From: Brucella anthropi ATCC 49188
GTDB taxonomy: Bacteria; Pseudomonadota; Alphaproteobacteria; Rhizobiales; Rhizobiaceae
Length of the DNA: 64,000 nt
Assembly: GCF_000017405.1 (NCBI RefSeq)
Contig: NC_009668.1
Span: forward strand, 1,204,001-1,268,000
Reading direction: 5' to 3'
Below are positions 1 through 8,760 of this stretch, piece by piece (the first letter of the stretch is position 1; every line of letters begins with the position of its first letter). A program made the position numbers and the translations under genes. The notes beneath the pieces were generated by a model. The model made no database searches. It was given only the letters and a program-made list of their open reading frames with translations, and was not told the DNA's origin.

Positions 1-1612
1 CTGGCAGGCTCGCCTGACCGCGCATGACCATGTGGTGCTGACGCGCATCAAGGCGCTGCCCGCCCGCACGGCCATCGGCACCGAAGCCGACCCGGTCATG
101 CTGGAGATTTTCAACAATCTCTTCATGTCCATTGCCGAGCAGATGGGCGTGACGCTTCAAAACACCGCCTATTCGGTGAACATCAAGGAACGTCTCGACT
201 TTTCCTGCGCAGTTTTCGACGCGGCAGGCAATCTCGTCGCCAATGCGCCGCATATGCCGGTGCATCTGGGTTCCATGGATGCATCCGTCGCCACCGCCAT
301 CCGCGAAAACAGCGACATCAAGCCGGGCGATGTGTTCCTCATCAACGCGCCTTATAATGGCGGCACCCACCTGCCTGACCTCACCGTCTGCACGCCGGTT
401 TTCGATGACGACAATCGCGAAATCCGCTTCTGGGTTGCAAGCCGTGGTCACCATGCGGATATTGGCGGCATCGCGCCGGGTTCCATGTCGCCGCGTGCGG
501 TCAATATCGAGCAGGAAGGCGTCTATATCGACAATTTCAAGCTGGTGGATCGCGGCACCTTCCGCGAGGAAGCGCTCGCCGCTCTGCTGACGGGTGCGAC
601 CTACCCTGTTCGCAACCTGACGCAGAACGTCAACGACCTGAAGGCGCAGATCGCCGCCAACGAAAAGGGCGTCGCCGAGCTGAAAAAGATGATCGGTCTT
701 TTCGGCGAGGATGTTGTGAAAGCCTATATGGGCCATGTTCAGGACAATGCCGCCGAAAGCGTGCGCCGTGTGCTCGACAAGCTGCCGGACGGCCATTTCA
801 CCTATGAGATGGATCAGGGCTGCCAAATTGAGGTGCGCGTCACGATCGACAAGGAAAAGCGCGAAGCGACGGTCGATTTCACCGGCACGTCGGAACAACG
901 TTCCGACAATTTCAACGCACCGGAACCCGTGACCCGCGCAGCTGTGCTTTATGTCTTCCGCGTGCTGGTCGAGGGCGACATTCCAATGAATGCGGGCTGC
1001 CTGCGACCGATCAAGATCGTTGTGCCGGAAGGCTCAATGCTCTCGCCGCAATATCCGGCGGCGGTCGTGGCGGGCAATGTCGAGGTCAGTCAGGCTGTCA
1101 CCAACTGCCTGTTCGGCGCGACCAAGGCCATGGCCGCAGCGCAAGGCACGATGAATAATCTGACCTTCGGCAATGACGAATATCAGTATTACGAAACCAT
1201 CTGCTCCGGCGCGCCCGCCGGTCCCGGTTTCAACGGTGCCGATGCCGTGCACACCCACATGACCAATTCGCGCCTGACCGACCCGGAAATTCTGGAAACC
1301 CGTTTCCCGGTGTTGCTGGAAGACTTCCACATCAGAAAAGACTCCGGCGGCAAGGGCAAATGGCATGCGGGCGATGGCACCAAGCGCACGATCCGTGCAC
1401 TTAAGACACTCGATTTCGCCATTCTCTCAGGGCATCGCCGCGTAGCGCCCTTCGGCCTTGAAGGCGGCGAATCCGGTCAAACCGGTCGCAATGAAGTACG
1501 GCGAAAGGACGACTCCATCGAAGTGCTCGGCAACTGCGACCAGACCGTTCTGGAAGCAGGTGAAGCCTTCACCGTCATCACACCAACCGGTGGCGGTTAC
1601 GGCAAACCCTAG
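1..1612 (+). CDS. 5-oxoprolinase / hydantoinase B-type protein, C-terminal part (cut by window edge)
   Basis: This is the C-terminal HyuB half of a 5-oxoprolinase-type enzyme, which in its family opens 5-oxo-L-proline to glutamate using ATP. The frame is open to the left edge, and residues before the GTG at 32 continue it, so that GTG is not the start. Family features seen include the opening EIFNNLFMSIAEQMG stretch, the PHMPVHLGSM motif, SRGHHADIGG, and the glycine-rich C-terminus ending TPTGGGYGKP. About 536 residues are visible. Full-length family members are near 1200 residues, so the N-terminal ATP-binding HyuA half probably lies outside the window. A related N-methylhydantoinase B subunit encoded separately is possible, but the frame open to the edge favours the fusion. 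Confidence 0.85.
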   Translation, partial: WQARLTAHDHVVLTRIKALPARTAIGTEADPVMLEIFNNLFMSIAEQMGVTLQNTAYSVNIKERLDFSCAVFDAAGNLVANAPHMPVHLGSMDASVATAIRENSDIKPGDVFLINAPYNGGTHLPDLTVCTPVFDDDNREIRFWVASRGHHADIGGIAPGSMSPRAVNIEQEGVYIDNFKLVDRGTFREEALAALLTGATYPVRNLTQNVNDLKAQIAANEKGVAELKKMIGLFGEDVVKAYMGHVQDNAAESVRRVLDKLPDGHFTYEMDQGCQIEVRVTIDKEKREATVDFTGTSEQRSDNFNAPEPVTRAAVLYVFRVLVEGDIPMNAGCLRPIKIVVPEGSMLSPQYPAAVVAGNVEVSQAVTNCLFGATKAMAAAQGTMNNLTFGNDEYQYYETICSGAPAGPGFNGADAVHTHMTNSRLTDPEILETRFPVLLEDFHIRKDSGGKGKWHAGDGTKRTIRALKTLDFAILSGHRRVAPFGLEGGESGQTGRNEVRRKDDSIEVLGNCDQTVLEAGEAFTVITPTGGGYGKP

Positions 1613-1632
1613 TAGTTGGCCTGCCCACCGAC

Positions 1633-1674
1633 ACGCAAAGCGCCGCCAGCTGAAATTCTGGCGGCGCTTTGCGT
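1633..1674 (+). terminator. Intrinsic hairpin after the oxoprolinase gene
   Basis: A perfect 17-bp stem is formed by 1633-1649 and 1658-1674 with an 8-nt loop. It sits 20 nt after the stop codon. No strong T-run follows, so termination efficiency is uncertain. From 1675 to 1900 I see only AT-rich sequence that probably carries the promoter of the next gene. Confidence 0.75.
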
Positions 1675-1900
1675 TCAACCGGCATCGGTTGGTTAAAGTC
1701 GTCTCATAGTGACTGAGGGCGAGTGAATGCTTTCTCCACCCTTCCGATCCGGACTAAAAGGCGTTAGAATTATTCACTCAGATTATTCAAACAATTAGTA
1801 ATCAATCCTAATAATTGCGGCGTAATGGTCGTTTTGGACGCATCTTTAGAATTAAATTTCTGCGATCAATAGAACATCAACCAGTTCACGGATACCGAAA

Positions 1901-2674
1901 ATGAAATTCGCTCAGATCATCGCTACCGCAGGCATCATTCAGGCAGCTCTCTTCACCGGCGCAATGGCTGGAGAAAATCTCGACGCCATCAAGTCGGCGG
2001 GCGTTTTAAAGATCGGCACTGAAGGCACCTACGCGCCGTTCACCTACCACGACAAGGACAACAAGCTTGTCGGCTTCGACGTGGAGATTGGTGAAGCCGT
2101 TGCCGCCAAGCTCGGCGTAAAGCCGGAATTCGTTGAAGGCAAATGGGACGGGCTCATCGCTGGGCTTGATTCCAAACGCTATGATGCCGTTATCAACCAG
2201 GTAGGCATTACCGAAGAGCGTCAGAAGAAGTTCAACTTCTCCAACCCCTATATCGTTTCCAAGGTCGTTCTGATCGTCAACGACAAGGACGATACGATCA
2301 AGGATTTTGCTGACCTTAAGGGCAAGAAGTCAGCACAGTCGCTCACCAGCAATTACGGCAAGCTCGCGAAGGAAGCTGGCGCTGAACTCGTAGCCACAGA
2401 TGGTTTCGACCAGTCGATCCAGCTTGTTCTGACAGGCCGTGCGGATGCGACCCTTAATGACAGCCTGTCTTTCCTCGACTTCAAAAAGCACCAGCCTAAG
2501 GCTCCGGTTAAGGTTGTGGCCGAGAAAGAAAATGCCGACGCGTCGGGCATCATCGTCCGCAAGGGCGACGATGATCTCGTTACGGCGATCAACAAGGCTC
2601 TCGACGAAATTAAAGCCGACGGCACCTACGACAAAATTTCACAGAAGTATTTCGGTCAGGACGTTTCCAAGTAA
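1901..2674 (+). CDS. Cystine/polar amino acid ABC transporter, periplasmic binding protein
   Basis: This is a family 3 extracellular solute-binding protein of 257 residues that captures an amino acid in the periplasm and delivers it to the permease encoded downstream. A signal peptide spans about residues 1-23, with likely cleavage after AMA. The mature part opens with GVLKIGTEGTYAPFTYHD and continues with LVGFDVEIGEAVAAKLG, both typical of the cystine-binding FliY/TcyA branch. The FNFSNPYI and GRADATLND motifs of the lobe-binding region are present. It is separated from the permease by a hairpin and 177 bp. Substrate is inferred from family resemblance; cystine is likeliest, but other polar amino acids cannot be excluded. 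Confidence 0.85.
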   Translation: MKFAQIIATAGIIQAALFTGAMAGENLDAIKSAGVLKIGTEGTYAPFTYHDKDNKLVGFDVEIGEAVAAKLGVKPEFVEGKWDGLIAGLDSKRYDAVINQVGITEERQKKFNFSNPYIVSKVVLIVNDKDDTIKDFADLKGKKSAQSLTSNYGKLAKEAGAELVATDGFDQSIQLVLTGRADATLNDSLSFLDFKKHQPKAPVKVVAEKENADASGIIVRKGDDDLVTAINKALDEIKADGTYDKISQKYFGQDVSK

Positions 2675-2696
2675 GCGTTTTTCCTGGTTTACAAGA

Positions 2697-2730
2697 CGAA
2701 GCCGGAAGCCACTTCCGGCTTCGTTTTATT
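2697..2730 (+). terminator. Hairpin between binding-protein and permease genes
   Basis: A perfect 12-bp stem (2697-2708 with 2712-2723) has a 3-nt loop and is followed by TTTTATT. It can end transcription or protect the binding-protein mRNA, so that the permease and ATPase are made in smaller amounts or from a separate promoter. Confidence 0.8.
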
Positions 2731-2851
2731 GTGATTGTGAAAAACTATTCCCAAGACATGAATGTCAGACTGTATAAGATAAGGACGCGCAGGTTCATCA
2801 GCGCAAGTTCATTTCAGTCTGACTTTATGCATTATTGAGGAGCCGAAAACC

Positions 2852-3532
2852 GTGCCCGATTGGCTTCAACTGATGGTGGAATCCCTGCCGACTCTTTTGT
2901 GGGCTGGCTTGATTTTCACCATTCCCCTCACCCTTCTGTCCTTTGCATTCGGCCTGACATTAGGGCTCCTGACCGCGCTCGTGCGCTTGTTCGCTCCGCT
3001 CTGGCTTTCATCTATTGCACGCTTCTATGTCTGGATATTTCGCGGCACCCCCCTGCTTGTGCAGTTGTTCGTAATCTTTTACGGCCTGCCAAGCGCCGGC
3101 ATCTATCTCGATGCATTTCCAGCAGCCGTAATTGGTTTCTCTCTCAGCGTTGGTGCTTATAGTTCGGAGATTATCCGGGCGGTCATATCCGCCGTTCCGA
3201 AAGGTCAATGGGAAGCCGCATATTCCATTGGTATGAGCTGGCGTCAGGCACTTGCGCGCACCATTCTGCCACAGGCAACCCGCACCGCAGTACCACCGCT
3301 CTCCAATTCCTTCATTTCTTTGGTAAAGGATACGTCGCTTGCAGCCGCCATCACCGTGCCGGAGCTTTTCCAGTCCGCGCAACGTATCGTCGCGACCACT
3401 TACGAACCTCTCATCCTCTATATCGAAGCAGCCTTGATCTATCTCGTGATGAGTTCCGTACTCTCAGCGCTGCAAGTGCGCCTTGAAAAACGCTTCGGGC
3501 GTTATGGCGGCACACTGGAGACAAACGCATGA
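2852..3532 (+). CDS. Polar amino acid ABC transporter permease
   Basis: This is a 226-residue inner-membrane subunit of the HisM/TcyL type, with about five hydrophobic segments. The start is GTG at 2852, preceded by GAGGAG at about 2837-2842. The FRGTPLLVQLF motif near residues 66-76 and the EAA-type cytoplasmic loop (EAAYSIGMSWRQALARTILPQA, near residues 124-145) dock the ATPase. Its last codons overlap the ATPase gene by 4 bp (ATGA), which indicates translational coupling. With its neighbours it should import cystine or a related amino acid. Confidence 0.88.
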   Translation: MPDWLQLMVESLPTLLWAGLIFTIPLTLLSFAFGLTLGLLTALVRLFAPLWLSSIARFYVWIFRGTPLLVQLFVIFYGLPSAGIYLDAFPAAVIGFSLSVGAYSSEIIRAVISAVPKGQWEAAYSIGMSWRQALARTILPQATRTAVPPLSNSFISLVKDTSLAAAITVPELFQSAQRIVATTYEPLILYIEAALIYLVMSSVLSALQVRLEKRFGRYGGTLETNA

Positions 3533-4290
3533 TCGAGCTGCAACACATCGTAAAGCGCTTCGACGACGCTGTAATCCTTAACGATATCAACGTTGCGATT
3601 GCCGAGGGCACAGTAACAGCACTGGTCGGTCCATCCGGCGGAGGCAAAAGCACGTTGCTGCGTTGCATAAACCTGCTGGAGATTCCGACGTCGGGCACTC
3701 TGGTTTTGGGTGGCCAGAGTCTCAGCTTCGAGCCTGACCGTAAGCCGAGCTGGCAGGCAATCCAATCAATCCGCCGCCAGACAGGCATGGTGTTTCAGAA
3801 CTTCCAGCTCTTTCCTCACCAGACCGCGATCCAGAATGTGATGGAAGGCCTCGTTACGGTTCTGAAATGGCCGAAGGACAAGGCAAAAGAACGTGCGATG
3901 GAATTGCTCACAAAGGTAGGGATGGCGCATAAAGCGGATGCTTGGCCTTCAACGCTCTCTGGTGGCCAGCAACAGCGTATCGCGATTGCACGTGCACTGG
4001 CACCATCCCCGCGTGTTCTGTTATGCGATGAGCCCACCTCGGCCCTTGACCCCGAACTCGCCTCCGAAGTCGTTGATGTTCTGAGCAAACTTGCAAAGGA
4101 AGGCACCACCATGGTGATCGCGACACACGACCTGCGGCTCGCTTCCAAAATTGCAAAGAACGTCGTCTTTCTCGAGTCGGGCAATATCGTTGAAACGGGC
4201 TCCGCACACGAGGTTTTCACGCGGCCTACGCGTGAGCGCACAAAACAATTCGTTGCGACAATCAACGCAGCCCATACTTACGACATCTAA
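3529..4290 (+). CDS. Polar amino acid ABC transporter ATP-binding protein
   Basis: This 253-residue cytoplasmic ATPase drives the transporter encoded just upstream. The Walker A motif GPSGGGKST is near residue 35, the Q-loop MVFQNFQLFPHQ near 86, the signature LSGGQQQRIAIARAL near 143, and Walker B VLLCDEPTSALDP near 163. The switch histidine lies in ATHDLRLA. Size and sequence fit the GlnQ/TcyC group. It overlaps the permease gene by 4 bp and completes the operon. Confidence 0.92.
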   Translation: MIELQHIVKRFDDAVILNDINVAIAEGTVTALVGPSGGGKSTLLRCINLLEIPTSGTLVLGGQSLSFEPDRKPSWQAIQSIRRQTGMVFQNFQLFPHQTAIQNVMEGLVTVLKWPKDKAKERAMELLTKVGMAHKADAWPSTLSGGQQQRIAIARALAPSPRVLLCDEPTSALDPELASEVVDVLSKLAKEGTTMVIATHDLRLASKIAKNVVFLESGNIVETGSAHEVFTRPTRERTKQFVATINAAHTYDI

Positions 4291-4313
4291 TCTGCAGACA
4301 TATCGTCTCCTTA

Positions 4314-4340
4314 AGGGCTTTCGCCACCAGCGAAAGCCCT
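4314..4340 (+). terminator. Hairpin ending the amino acid transporter operon
   Basis: An 11-bp perfect stem (4314-4324 with 4330-4340) has a 5-nt loop. There is no T-run after it, so it may be Rho-assisted or protect the mRNA end. Confidence 0.6.
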
Positions 4341-4512
4341 CGGGCGCGCCGTTGGCTCAAATTTCATACGTGCATTCAAAATTTTCCGGCGGCTCTCGAC
4401 AGCCTGCCCCTTGGTAAAACAGAAAACCACTGTTACATTATGCACAACGTAGAAATTGAAGCGCCTTGCTTGCGTCCTGACAGGTTCGCGCGGCGCCATA
4501 AGGACAAGAACC

Positions 4513-6057
4513 TTGAAGAACCCCGACGAGCGCACCGCCGAAATGGTGCATCAAGGGGCGTCCGGCGGACAATCGGGCAATTCGCAGGCCCGGAATCCGT
4601 CCGATAACGGCAAGCGCAGACCGCGCAAGAAAGCCGTTACAGATATCGGCAATGCCCGTAGTGCATCCGATTCAGGACGCTCAAAGCCACAGGACGAGAC
4701 CGAAGGCACGAATTCGCAGAGCCAGCGTAAACGCGCACGTCGGCGTCGGCGCGGTAAGTCTGTGCCGGCTGTTGAAGCTTCTGCGCAAAAGCCCGAGGCT
4801 GCAGAAGCAGCGAACAACCAACAGCGATCTTCCGGAAAAATCTCGAATCGCCGCCGCCGCGCTCGTAAAAAGAAGCAGTCACGACAACAGGGTGCGCAAA
4901 CGCCGCTGGTAGCTGAAGCTGCGTTGAAGTCTACGCATAATGTCGCGCGCCCGGAAAGCCAACATGCATCGACGCCGAACAAGCGTAAGGGCGGCAATGG
5001 CCAAATGCCCCGCGCTGCTAATGGCGCGCATCACGAAAAGGGCGACGCTCCACTTTATGCGGCTTTGGATCTTGGCACAAATAATTGCCGCCTGCTGGTT
5101 GCGTCGCCGACGCGGCCGGGCCAATTCCGCGTTGTGGATGCATTTTCACGCATCGTACGATTGGGAGAAGGCTTGAGTGCCACTGGCCAGCTTAGCGAAA
5201 ATGCGATGGATCGTGCCGTTGAAGCACTGAAGGTTTGCCGTGACAAACTTGCAGGCAAGAAAATCAGACGTTCGCGACTGATAGCCACCGAAGCCTGCCG
5301 TTCGGCTTCGAATGGCGAAGCATTTTTGGCACGGGTTCTGGCTGAAACCGGACTTGAACTGGAGATCGTAGACCGGCAGACGGAAGCCCGGCTCGCTGTT
5401 TCAGGCTGCGGTACACTGGTTACCCGCGAAACGGATGCCGTCGTGTTGTTCGATATTGGTGGCGGCTCTTCTGAAATTGCGCTGATTGATGTTTCCCGTC
5501 GCCGTTCTCCTCGTCTGGCAGAGCATATCATGGCCTGGACGTCTCTTCCTGTCGGCGTCGTGACGCTCGCAGAACGTTTCGGCGGACGCAATGTCACGCA
5601 GGAAAGTTTCGATTCCATGGTTTCGCATGTGACCGATCTGCTTGCGCAATTTGCCGAGCGGCAGTGTCTCGGAAATCTGACTGCCAGTCCACGTTTCCAC
5701 CTGCTGGGTACATCTGGAACCGTAACCACGCTCGCTGGAATTCATCTCGGCCTCGACCGCTACGATCGGCGCCGGGTCGATGGCATGTGGATGGGTGCCG
5801 ACGATGTGACGCAAATGACCAACCGTCTTCTCTCATGGGATTTTGACGCTCGTGTAGCCAACCCGTGTATTGGCGCAGATCGCGCCGATCTGGTATTGGC
5901 AGGCTGTGCTATTCTCGATGCGATACGCAAAGTATGGCCCAGCGAAAAACTACTAGTTGCCGATCGTGGTTTGCGTGAAGGCATTTTGACCGAACTGATG
6001 TCGCGCGACGGCGCATGGCGGCACAATCGCGCGACAGGCGCTAGAAACAGGCACTGA
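4513..6057 (+). CDS. Ppx/GppA-family phosphatase with a long basic N-terminal extension
   Basis: The C-terminal two thirds is a Ppx/GppA phosphatase, which removes phosphate from polyphosphate or pppGpp. The ASKHA-fold phosphate motifs are visible: [42 protein letters not shown] and [12 protein letters not shown]. About 176 residues precede this domain and are rich in Arg, Lys, Gln, Asn and Ala, with runs such as [10 protein letters not shown] and [11 protein letters not shown], so they are probably disordered and nucleic-acid binding. The start is uncertain. I chose TTG at 4513 because AAGGACA lies 7 nt upstream. TTG at 4456 and ATG at 4543 are in frame alternatives. rlmE follows after 2 nt, so the pair is probably co-translated. 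Substrate preference cannot be read from sequence. Confidence 0.8.
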   Translation: MKNPDERTAEMVHQGASGGQSGNSQARNPSDNGKRRPRKKAVTDIGNARSASDSGRSKPQDETEGTNSQSQRKRARRRRRGKSVPAVEASAQKPEAAEAANNQQRSSGKISNRRRRARKKKQSRQQGAQTPLVAEAALKSTHNVARPESQHASTPNKRKGGNGQMPRAANGAHHEKGDAPLYAALDLGTNNCRLLVASPTRPGQFRVVDAFSRIVRLGEGLSATGQLSENAMDRAVEALKVCRDKLAGKKIRRSRLIATEACRSASNGEAFLARVLAETGLELEIVDRQTEARLAVSGCGTLVTRETDAVVLFDIGGGSSEIALIDVSRRRSPRLAEHIMAWTSLPVGVVTLAERFGGRNVTQESFDSMVSHVTDLLAQFAERQCLGNLTASPRFHLLGTSGTVTTLAGIHLGLDRYDRRRVDGMWMGADDVTQMTNRLLSWDFDARVANPCIGADRADLVLAGCAILDAIRKVWPSEKLLVADRGLREGILTELMSRDGAWRHNRATGARNRH

Positions 6058-6059
6058 AA

Positions 6060-6782
6060 ATGAGCAAGGCAGGCGGAAACAAGGGTGGAGTAAAAACTGG
6101 TGGTCGCGGTGGCGCGGGCTCCAGCAATCTGCAGGTACGTGTGAAGAAAAAGGCAGGCACGATCAAGGAATCGTCACGCCGCTGGCTGCAGCGCCATTTG
6201 AACGACCCCTATGTGCACAAATCCAGGCAGGACGGATATCGTTCGCGCGCAGCCTACAAGCTCATTGAAATCAATGATCGTTATGATCTGCTCAAAAAGG
6301 GCCAGAAGATCATCGATCTCGGCGCTGCGCCTGGCGGCTGGTCGCAGATCGCGGCCAAGATTGTCGGTTCAACCGACGAGAATCCGCACGTCGTTGGCAT
6401 CGACTACCTTCACGTCGACCCCCTGCCCGGCGTTGTCTTGCTGGAAATGGATTTTCTCGATGATGAGGCGCCACAAAAACTGATGGATGCGCTCGGTGAC
6501 AAGCCCGATTTAGTTATTTCCGACATGGCTGCCCCGACGACTGGCCACCGCAGGACTGATCATCTGCGTACCGTGCATCTGTGTGAAGTCGCCGCTGATT
6601 TTGCCATTTCGGTTTTGAAGCCGGGCGGGCATTTTCTCACCAAGACATTCCAGGGTGGCACGGAAAATGAACTACTAGCTCTGCTGAAGCAGAAGTTCCG
6701 CTCTGTGCATCATGTCAAACCACCTGCATCACGCGCGGAATCGGTCGAGCTTTATCTACTCGCCCGCGATTTCAAAGGCTGA
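6060..6782 (+). CDS. rlmE: 23S rRNA (uridine-2552-2'-O)-methyltransferase RlmE
   Basis: This 240-residue enzyme methylates the 2'-OH of U2552 in the A-loop of 23S rRNA during late 50S assembly. The SAM-binding motif [11 protein letters not shown] is at about residues 86-96. The K-D-K-E catalytic tetrad is present: the lysine in SRAAYKL (K67), the aspartate in ISDMAAP, the lysine in LTKTFQGG and the glutamate in [10 protein letters not shown]. The N-terminal 35 residues are Gly/Lys rich, as in other alphaproteobacterial RlmE proteins. It begins 2 nt after the phosphatase stop. The downstream MFS gene converges 3 nt away with no visible terminator. Confidence 0.95.
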   Translation: MSKAGGNKGGVKTGGRGGAGSSNLQVRVKKKAGTIKESSRRWLQRHLNDPYVHKSRQDGYRSRAAYKLIEINDRYDLLKKGQKIIDLGAAPGGWSQIAAKIVGSTDENPHVVGIDYLHVDPLPGVVLLEMDFLDDEAPQKLMDALGDKPDLVISDMAAPTTGHRRTDHLRTVHLCEVAADFAISVLKPGGHFLTKTFQGGTENELLALLKQKFRSVHHVKPPASRAESVELYLLARDFKG

Positions 6783-6785
6783 AGC

Positions 6786-8222
6786 TTATTTTCCGGCTGA
6801 GGTGCTCGCGGCTTCGATGGCTGCGGGCTCCTTACCGTGATGTTTCACGACTGTTGGCGCAGACAGTTCCTTGCCTGCATCAGGTGCGAGCCGCGCAAAC
6901 CAGAGAAAAGCCAGAGCGGAAACGGCAGCAACCACAAAGAAGCCGATGTGGAAGTCCACCAACTCGAGATGGGCTCCGCGTAACGACGTACTGATTTCCA
7001 GAATACCACCTGCCAATGCCACACCGATAGCAATGGAAACCTGCTGCGCCACTGCCGTGATGGGCGTCGCCTGACTGGTCTTTTCATCGGGGATTTCGGC
7101 GAAAGCCAGCGCATTGACACCAGTGAAAAACAACGAACGCGCAAAGCCCCCCACCAGCAAAAAGCCGATGATGATCCAGTAAGGTGTTGTCGGTGTGAAC
7201 AGGCCGTTGACGGCAATGAAGCAGGCCGAAATCAAGGACCCTGCCATCAAGGCGCGCCGGAAACCAACGCGAACAAAGATACGCTTTGCACCGAATTTCA
7301 TGCTGATCGCACCGATCGCCGAAACGAAAGTCATCATACCCGATTGAAACGGTGTGAGACCAAAGCCAAGCTGAAACATCAATGGCAGCAGGAATGGAAT
7401 AGCCCCAATCCCGAACCGGAAAATGCTGCCGCCGATGACTGCGGAACGAAATACCTGATTATCGAAAAGTTTCAGGTTCAGCAGCGGATCATCGGTTCTC
7501 CTCGCATGTTGAAGATAGAGAACCGTGCAGACAATACCGATTGCAAGGGTTGTAAAACCAACCGCTGGCGGCAAGGCTGGCAGGCTGACGACCGACAGTC
7601 CGAAGACAACGCCAGACATTGCGATCCCGGAAAGAAAGAAGCCCGTCCAATCAAGGCGCTTTACGATGCGCTCGTCTGTGTCCGGCAGGAACCGCGTTGC
7701 AAACCAGATACCGACGAAACCGATCGGTACATTAATCAGGAATATCCAATGCCAAGTCAGGAAAGTCGTGATGAAACCACCGACTGGTGGACCTACCAGC
7801 GGCCCGACCATTGCTGGAATCGTAAGCCACGCCATAGCTGACACAAGTTCACTGCGCGGAGTCGAACGGATAAGTACTAGACGGCCAACCGGTGTCATCA
7901 TCGCACCGCCCATGCCCTGCAAAAACCGCGCAACGACGAAAGCAGTCAGTGAATTCGATGCAGCGCAGGCTACAGAACCAACCACGAATACCGCAATTGC
8001 AGCCCGGAAGACATTCTTGGCCCCGAAGCGATCCGCCATCCAGCCGCTGACGGGAATGAAAACTGCGAGCGCAACAAGGTAAGCGGTCAGTGCCAGCTTG
8101 AGCGCAATAGGGCTTGTACCGATGTCAGCAGCGATAGCAGGAAGCGACGTCGAGATGACGTTCGAATCCATCTGCTCCATGAATAGGGCTATGGCCAGTA
8201 CGAGAGGAATGATGCGATTCAC
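6786..8222 (-). CDS. MFS multidrug-type transporter (DHA2-like)
   Basis: This inner-membrane major facilitator protein is about 478 residues with 12-14 hydrophobic segments, and probably exports drugs or metabolites with proton antiport. The N-terminal EQMDSNVISTSLPAIAAD motif is characteristic of the DHA2/EmrB group, and the loop 2-3 motif GWMADRFGAKNVF is MFS motif A. GTG at 8222 (VNRIIPLVLAIALF) is the preferred start by family resemblance. An in-frame start at 8279 would add 19 residues that do not look like part of the family. The ribosome binding site is weak (CGGAA). It is monocistronic and its substrate is unknown. Confidence 0.82.
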   Translation of the reverse strand: MNRIIPLVLAIALFMEQMDSNVISTSLPAIAADIGTSPIALKLALTAYLVALAVFIPVSGWMADRFGAKNVFRAAIAVFVVGSVACAASNSLTAFVVARFLQGMGGAMMTPVGRLVLIRSTPRSELVSAMAWLTIPAMVGPLVGPPVGGFITTFLTWHWIFLINVPIGFVGIWFATRFLPDTDERIVKRLDWTGFFLSGIAMSGVVFGLSVVSLPALPPAVGFTTLAIGIVCTVLYLQHARRTDDPLLNLKLFDNQVFRSAVIGGSIFRFGIGAIPFLLPLMFQLGFGLTPFQSGMMTFVSAIGAISMKFGAKRIFVRVGFRRALMAGSLISACFIAVNGLFTPTTPYWIIIGFLLVGGFARSLFFTGVNALAFAEIPDEKTSQATPITAVAQQVSIAIGVALAGGILEISTSLRGAHLELVDFHIGFFVVAAVSALAFLWFARLAPDAGKELSAPTVVKHHGKEPAAIEAASTSAGK

Positions 8223-8444
8223 GGTAATATTCCGAAATGACGGATATTTAAGAGCTGACAATCCTATGTAGCGCCGCACTGATTATTGCTAGTCAGAGCA
8301 GCGTCACATTGCGGTGAATATGCGATAAAATCAGTAATTTATCGCAGTTTTGGGCCTAACTGGCTCTCTGTCGACAAAAGTCACTGAATTTCTCACGCCA
8401 GATTTCAACCGTTCACATTTGCGTAAAACAGGGTTGCGCTTCCC

Positions 8445-8470
8445 GTAACAGCTTGTTACATTTCGTTACA
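8445..8470. promoter_or_regulatory. GTAACA/TGTTAC palindrome upstream of the microprotein gene
   Basis: GTAACA at 8445-8450 and TGTTAC at 8454-8459 form a perfect inverted repeat with a 3-nt spacer, and another GTTACA follows at 8465-8470. The location, 56-80 bp before the microprotein start, suits an operator or promoter element. A similar GTAAC-GT-GTTAC palindrome occurs at 16336-16347. The function is inferred only from symmetry and position. Confidence 0.35.
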
Positions 8471-8525
8471 GTTTCACGAGGCTTCGAACCGGGTGGGGGG
8501 CCGCTCCGGTTCAAGGAGGTAGGAA

Positions 8526-8627
8526 ATGAACGATATTACAAGAACCGCCATCATCTACGGGATGATGATCATTTCACTCAATACTGCGCTTGCAGTCGGC
8601 CTTCTTGGGCTTGATTTCCTGCATTAA
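8526..8627 (+). CDS. 33-residue single-pass membrane microprotein, unknown function
   Basis: This short frame starts with ATG at 8526 and ends with TAA at 8625. It encodes MNDITRTAIIYGMM followed by a hydrophobic stretch through about residue 30, ending LDFLH, so it should form one transmembrane helix. A perfect AAGGAGGT at 8513-8520 sits 5 nt before the ATG, much stronger than most ribosome binding sites in the window. A terminator-like hairpin at 8672-8707 closes the unit, and a palindrome lies upstream. I do not recognise the family. The strong ribosome binding site and the membrane character are what support it as a real gene. Confidence 0.6.
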   Translation: MNDITRTAIIYGMMIISLNTALAVGLLGLDFLH

Positions 8628-8671
8628 AGCGTGCCCCTAAACAAAGTTTTTTGCCCTCCAGGCAGACATGA

Positions 8672-8707
8672 AAAAGAGCGTTTCCAATAAAATGGAAGCG
8701 CTCTTTT
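8672..8707. terminator. Bidirectional terminator between the microprotein and sugar ABC operon
   Basis: The stem 8672-8686 with 8693-8707 is 15 bp with one G-T pair and a 6-nt loop. It has A-runs on the left and T-runs on the right, so it can work for both the rightward microprotein gene and the leftward ATPase gene ending at 8761. Confidence 0.75.
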
Positions 8708-8760
8708 CGTTTCATACAGTCTCCGCAGTGTTGGCAAAGATTGCACTATGTGCCTCACAG

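Noticed and set aside
1901..4290. A second nutrient substrate for the amino acid transporter
   Set aside because: Family motifs point to cystine or polar amino acids, but nothing in the sequence allows a narrower choice, so no gene symbols were assigned.
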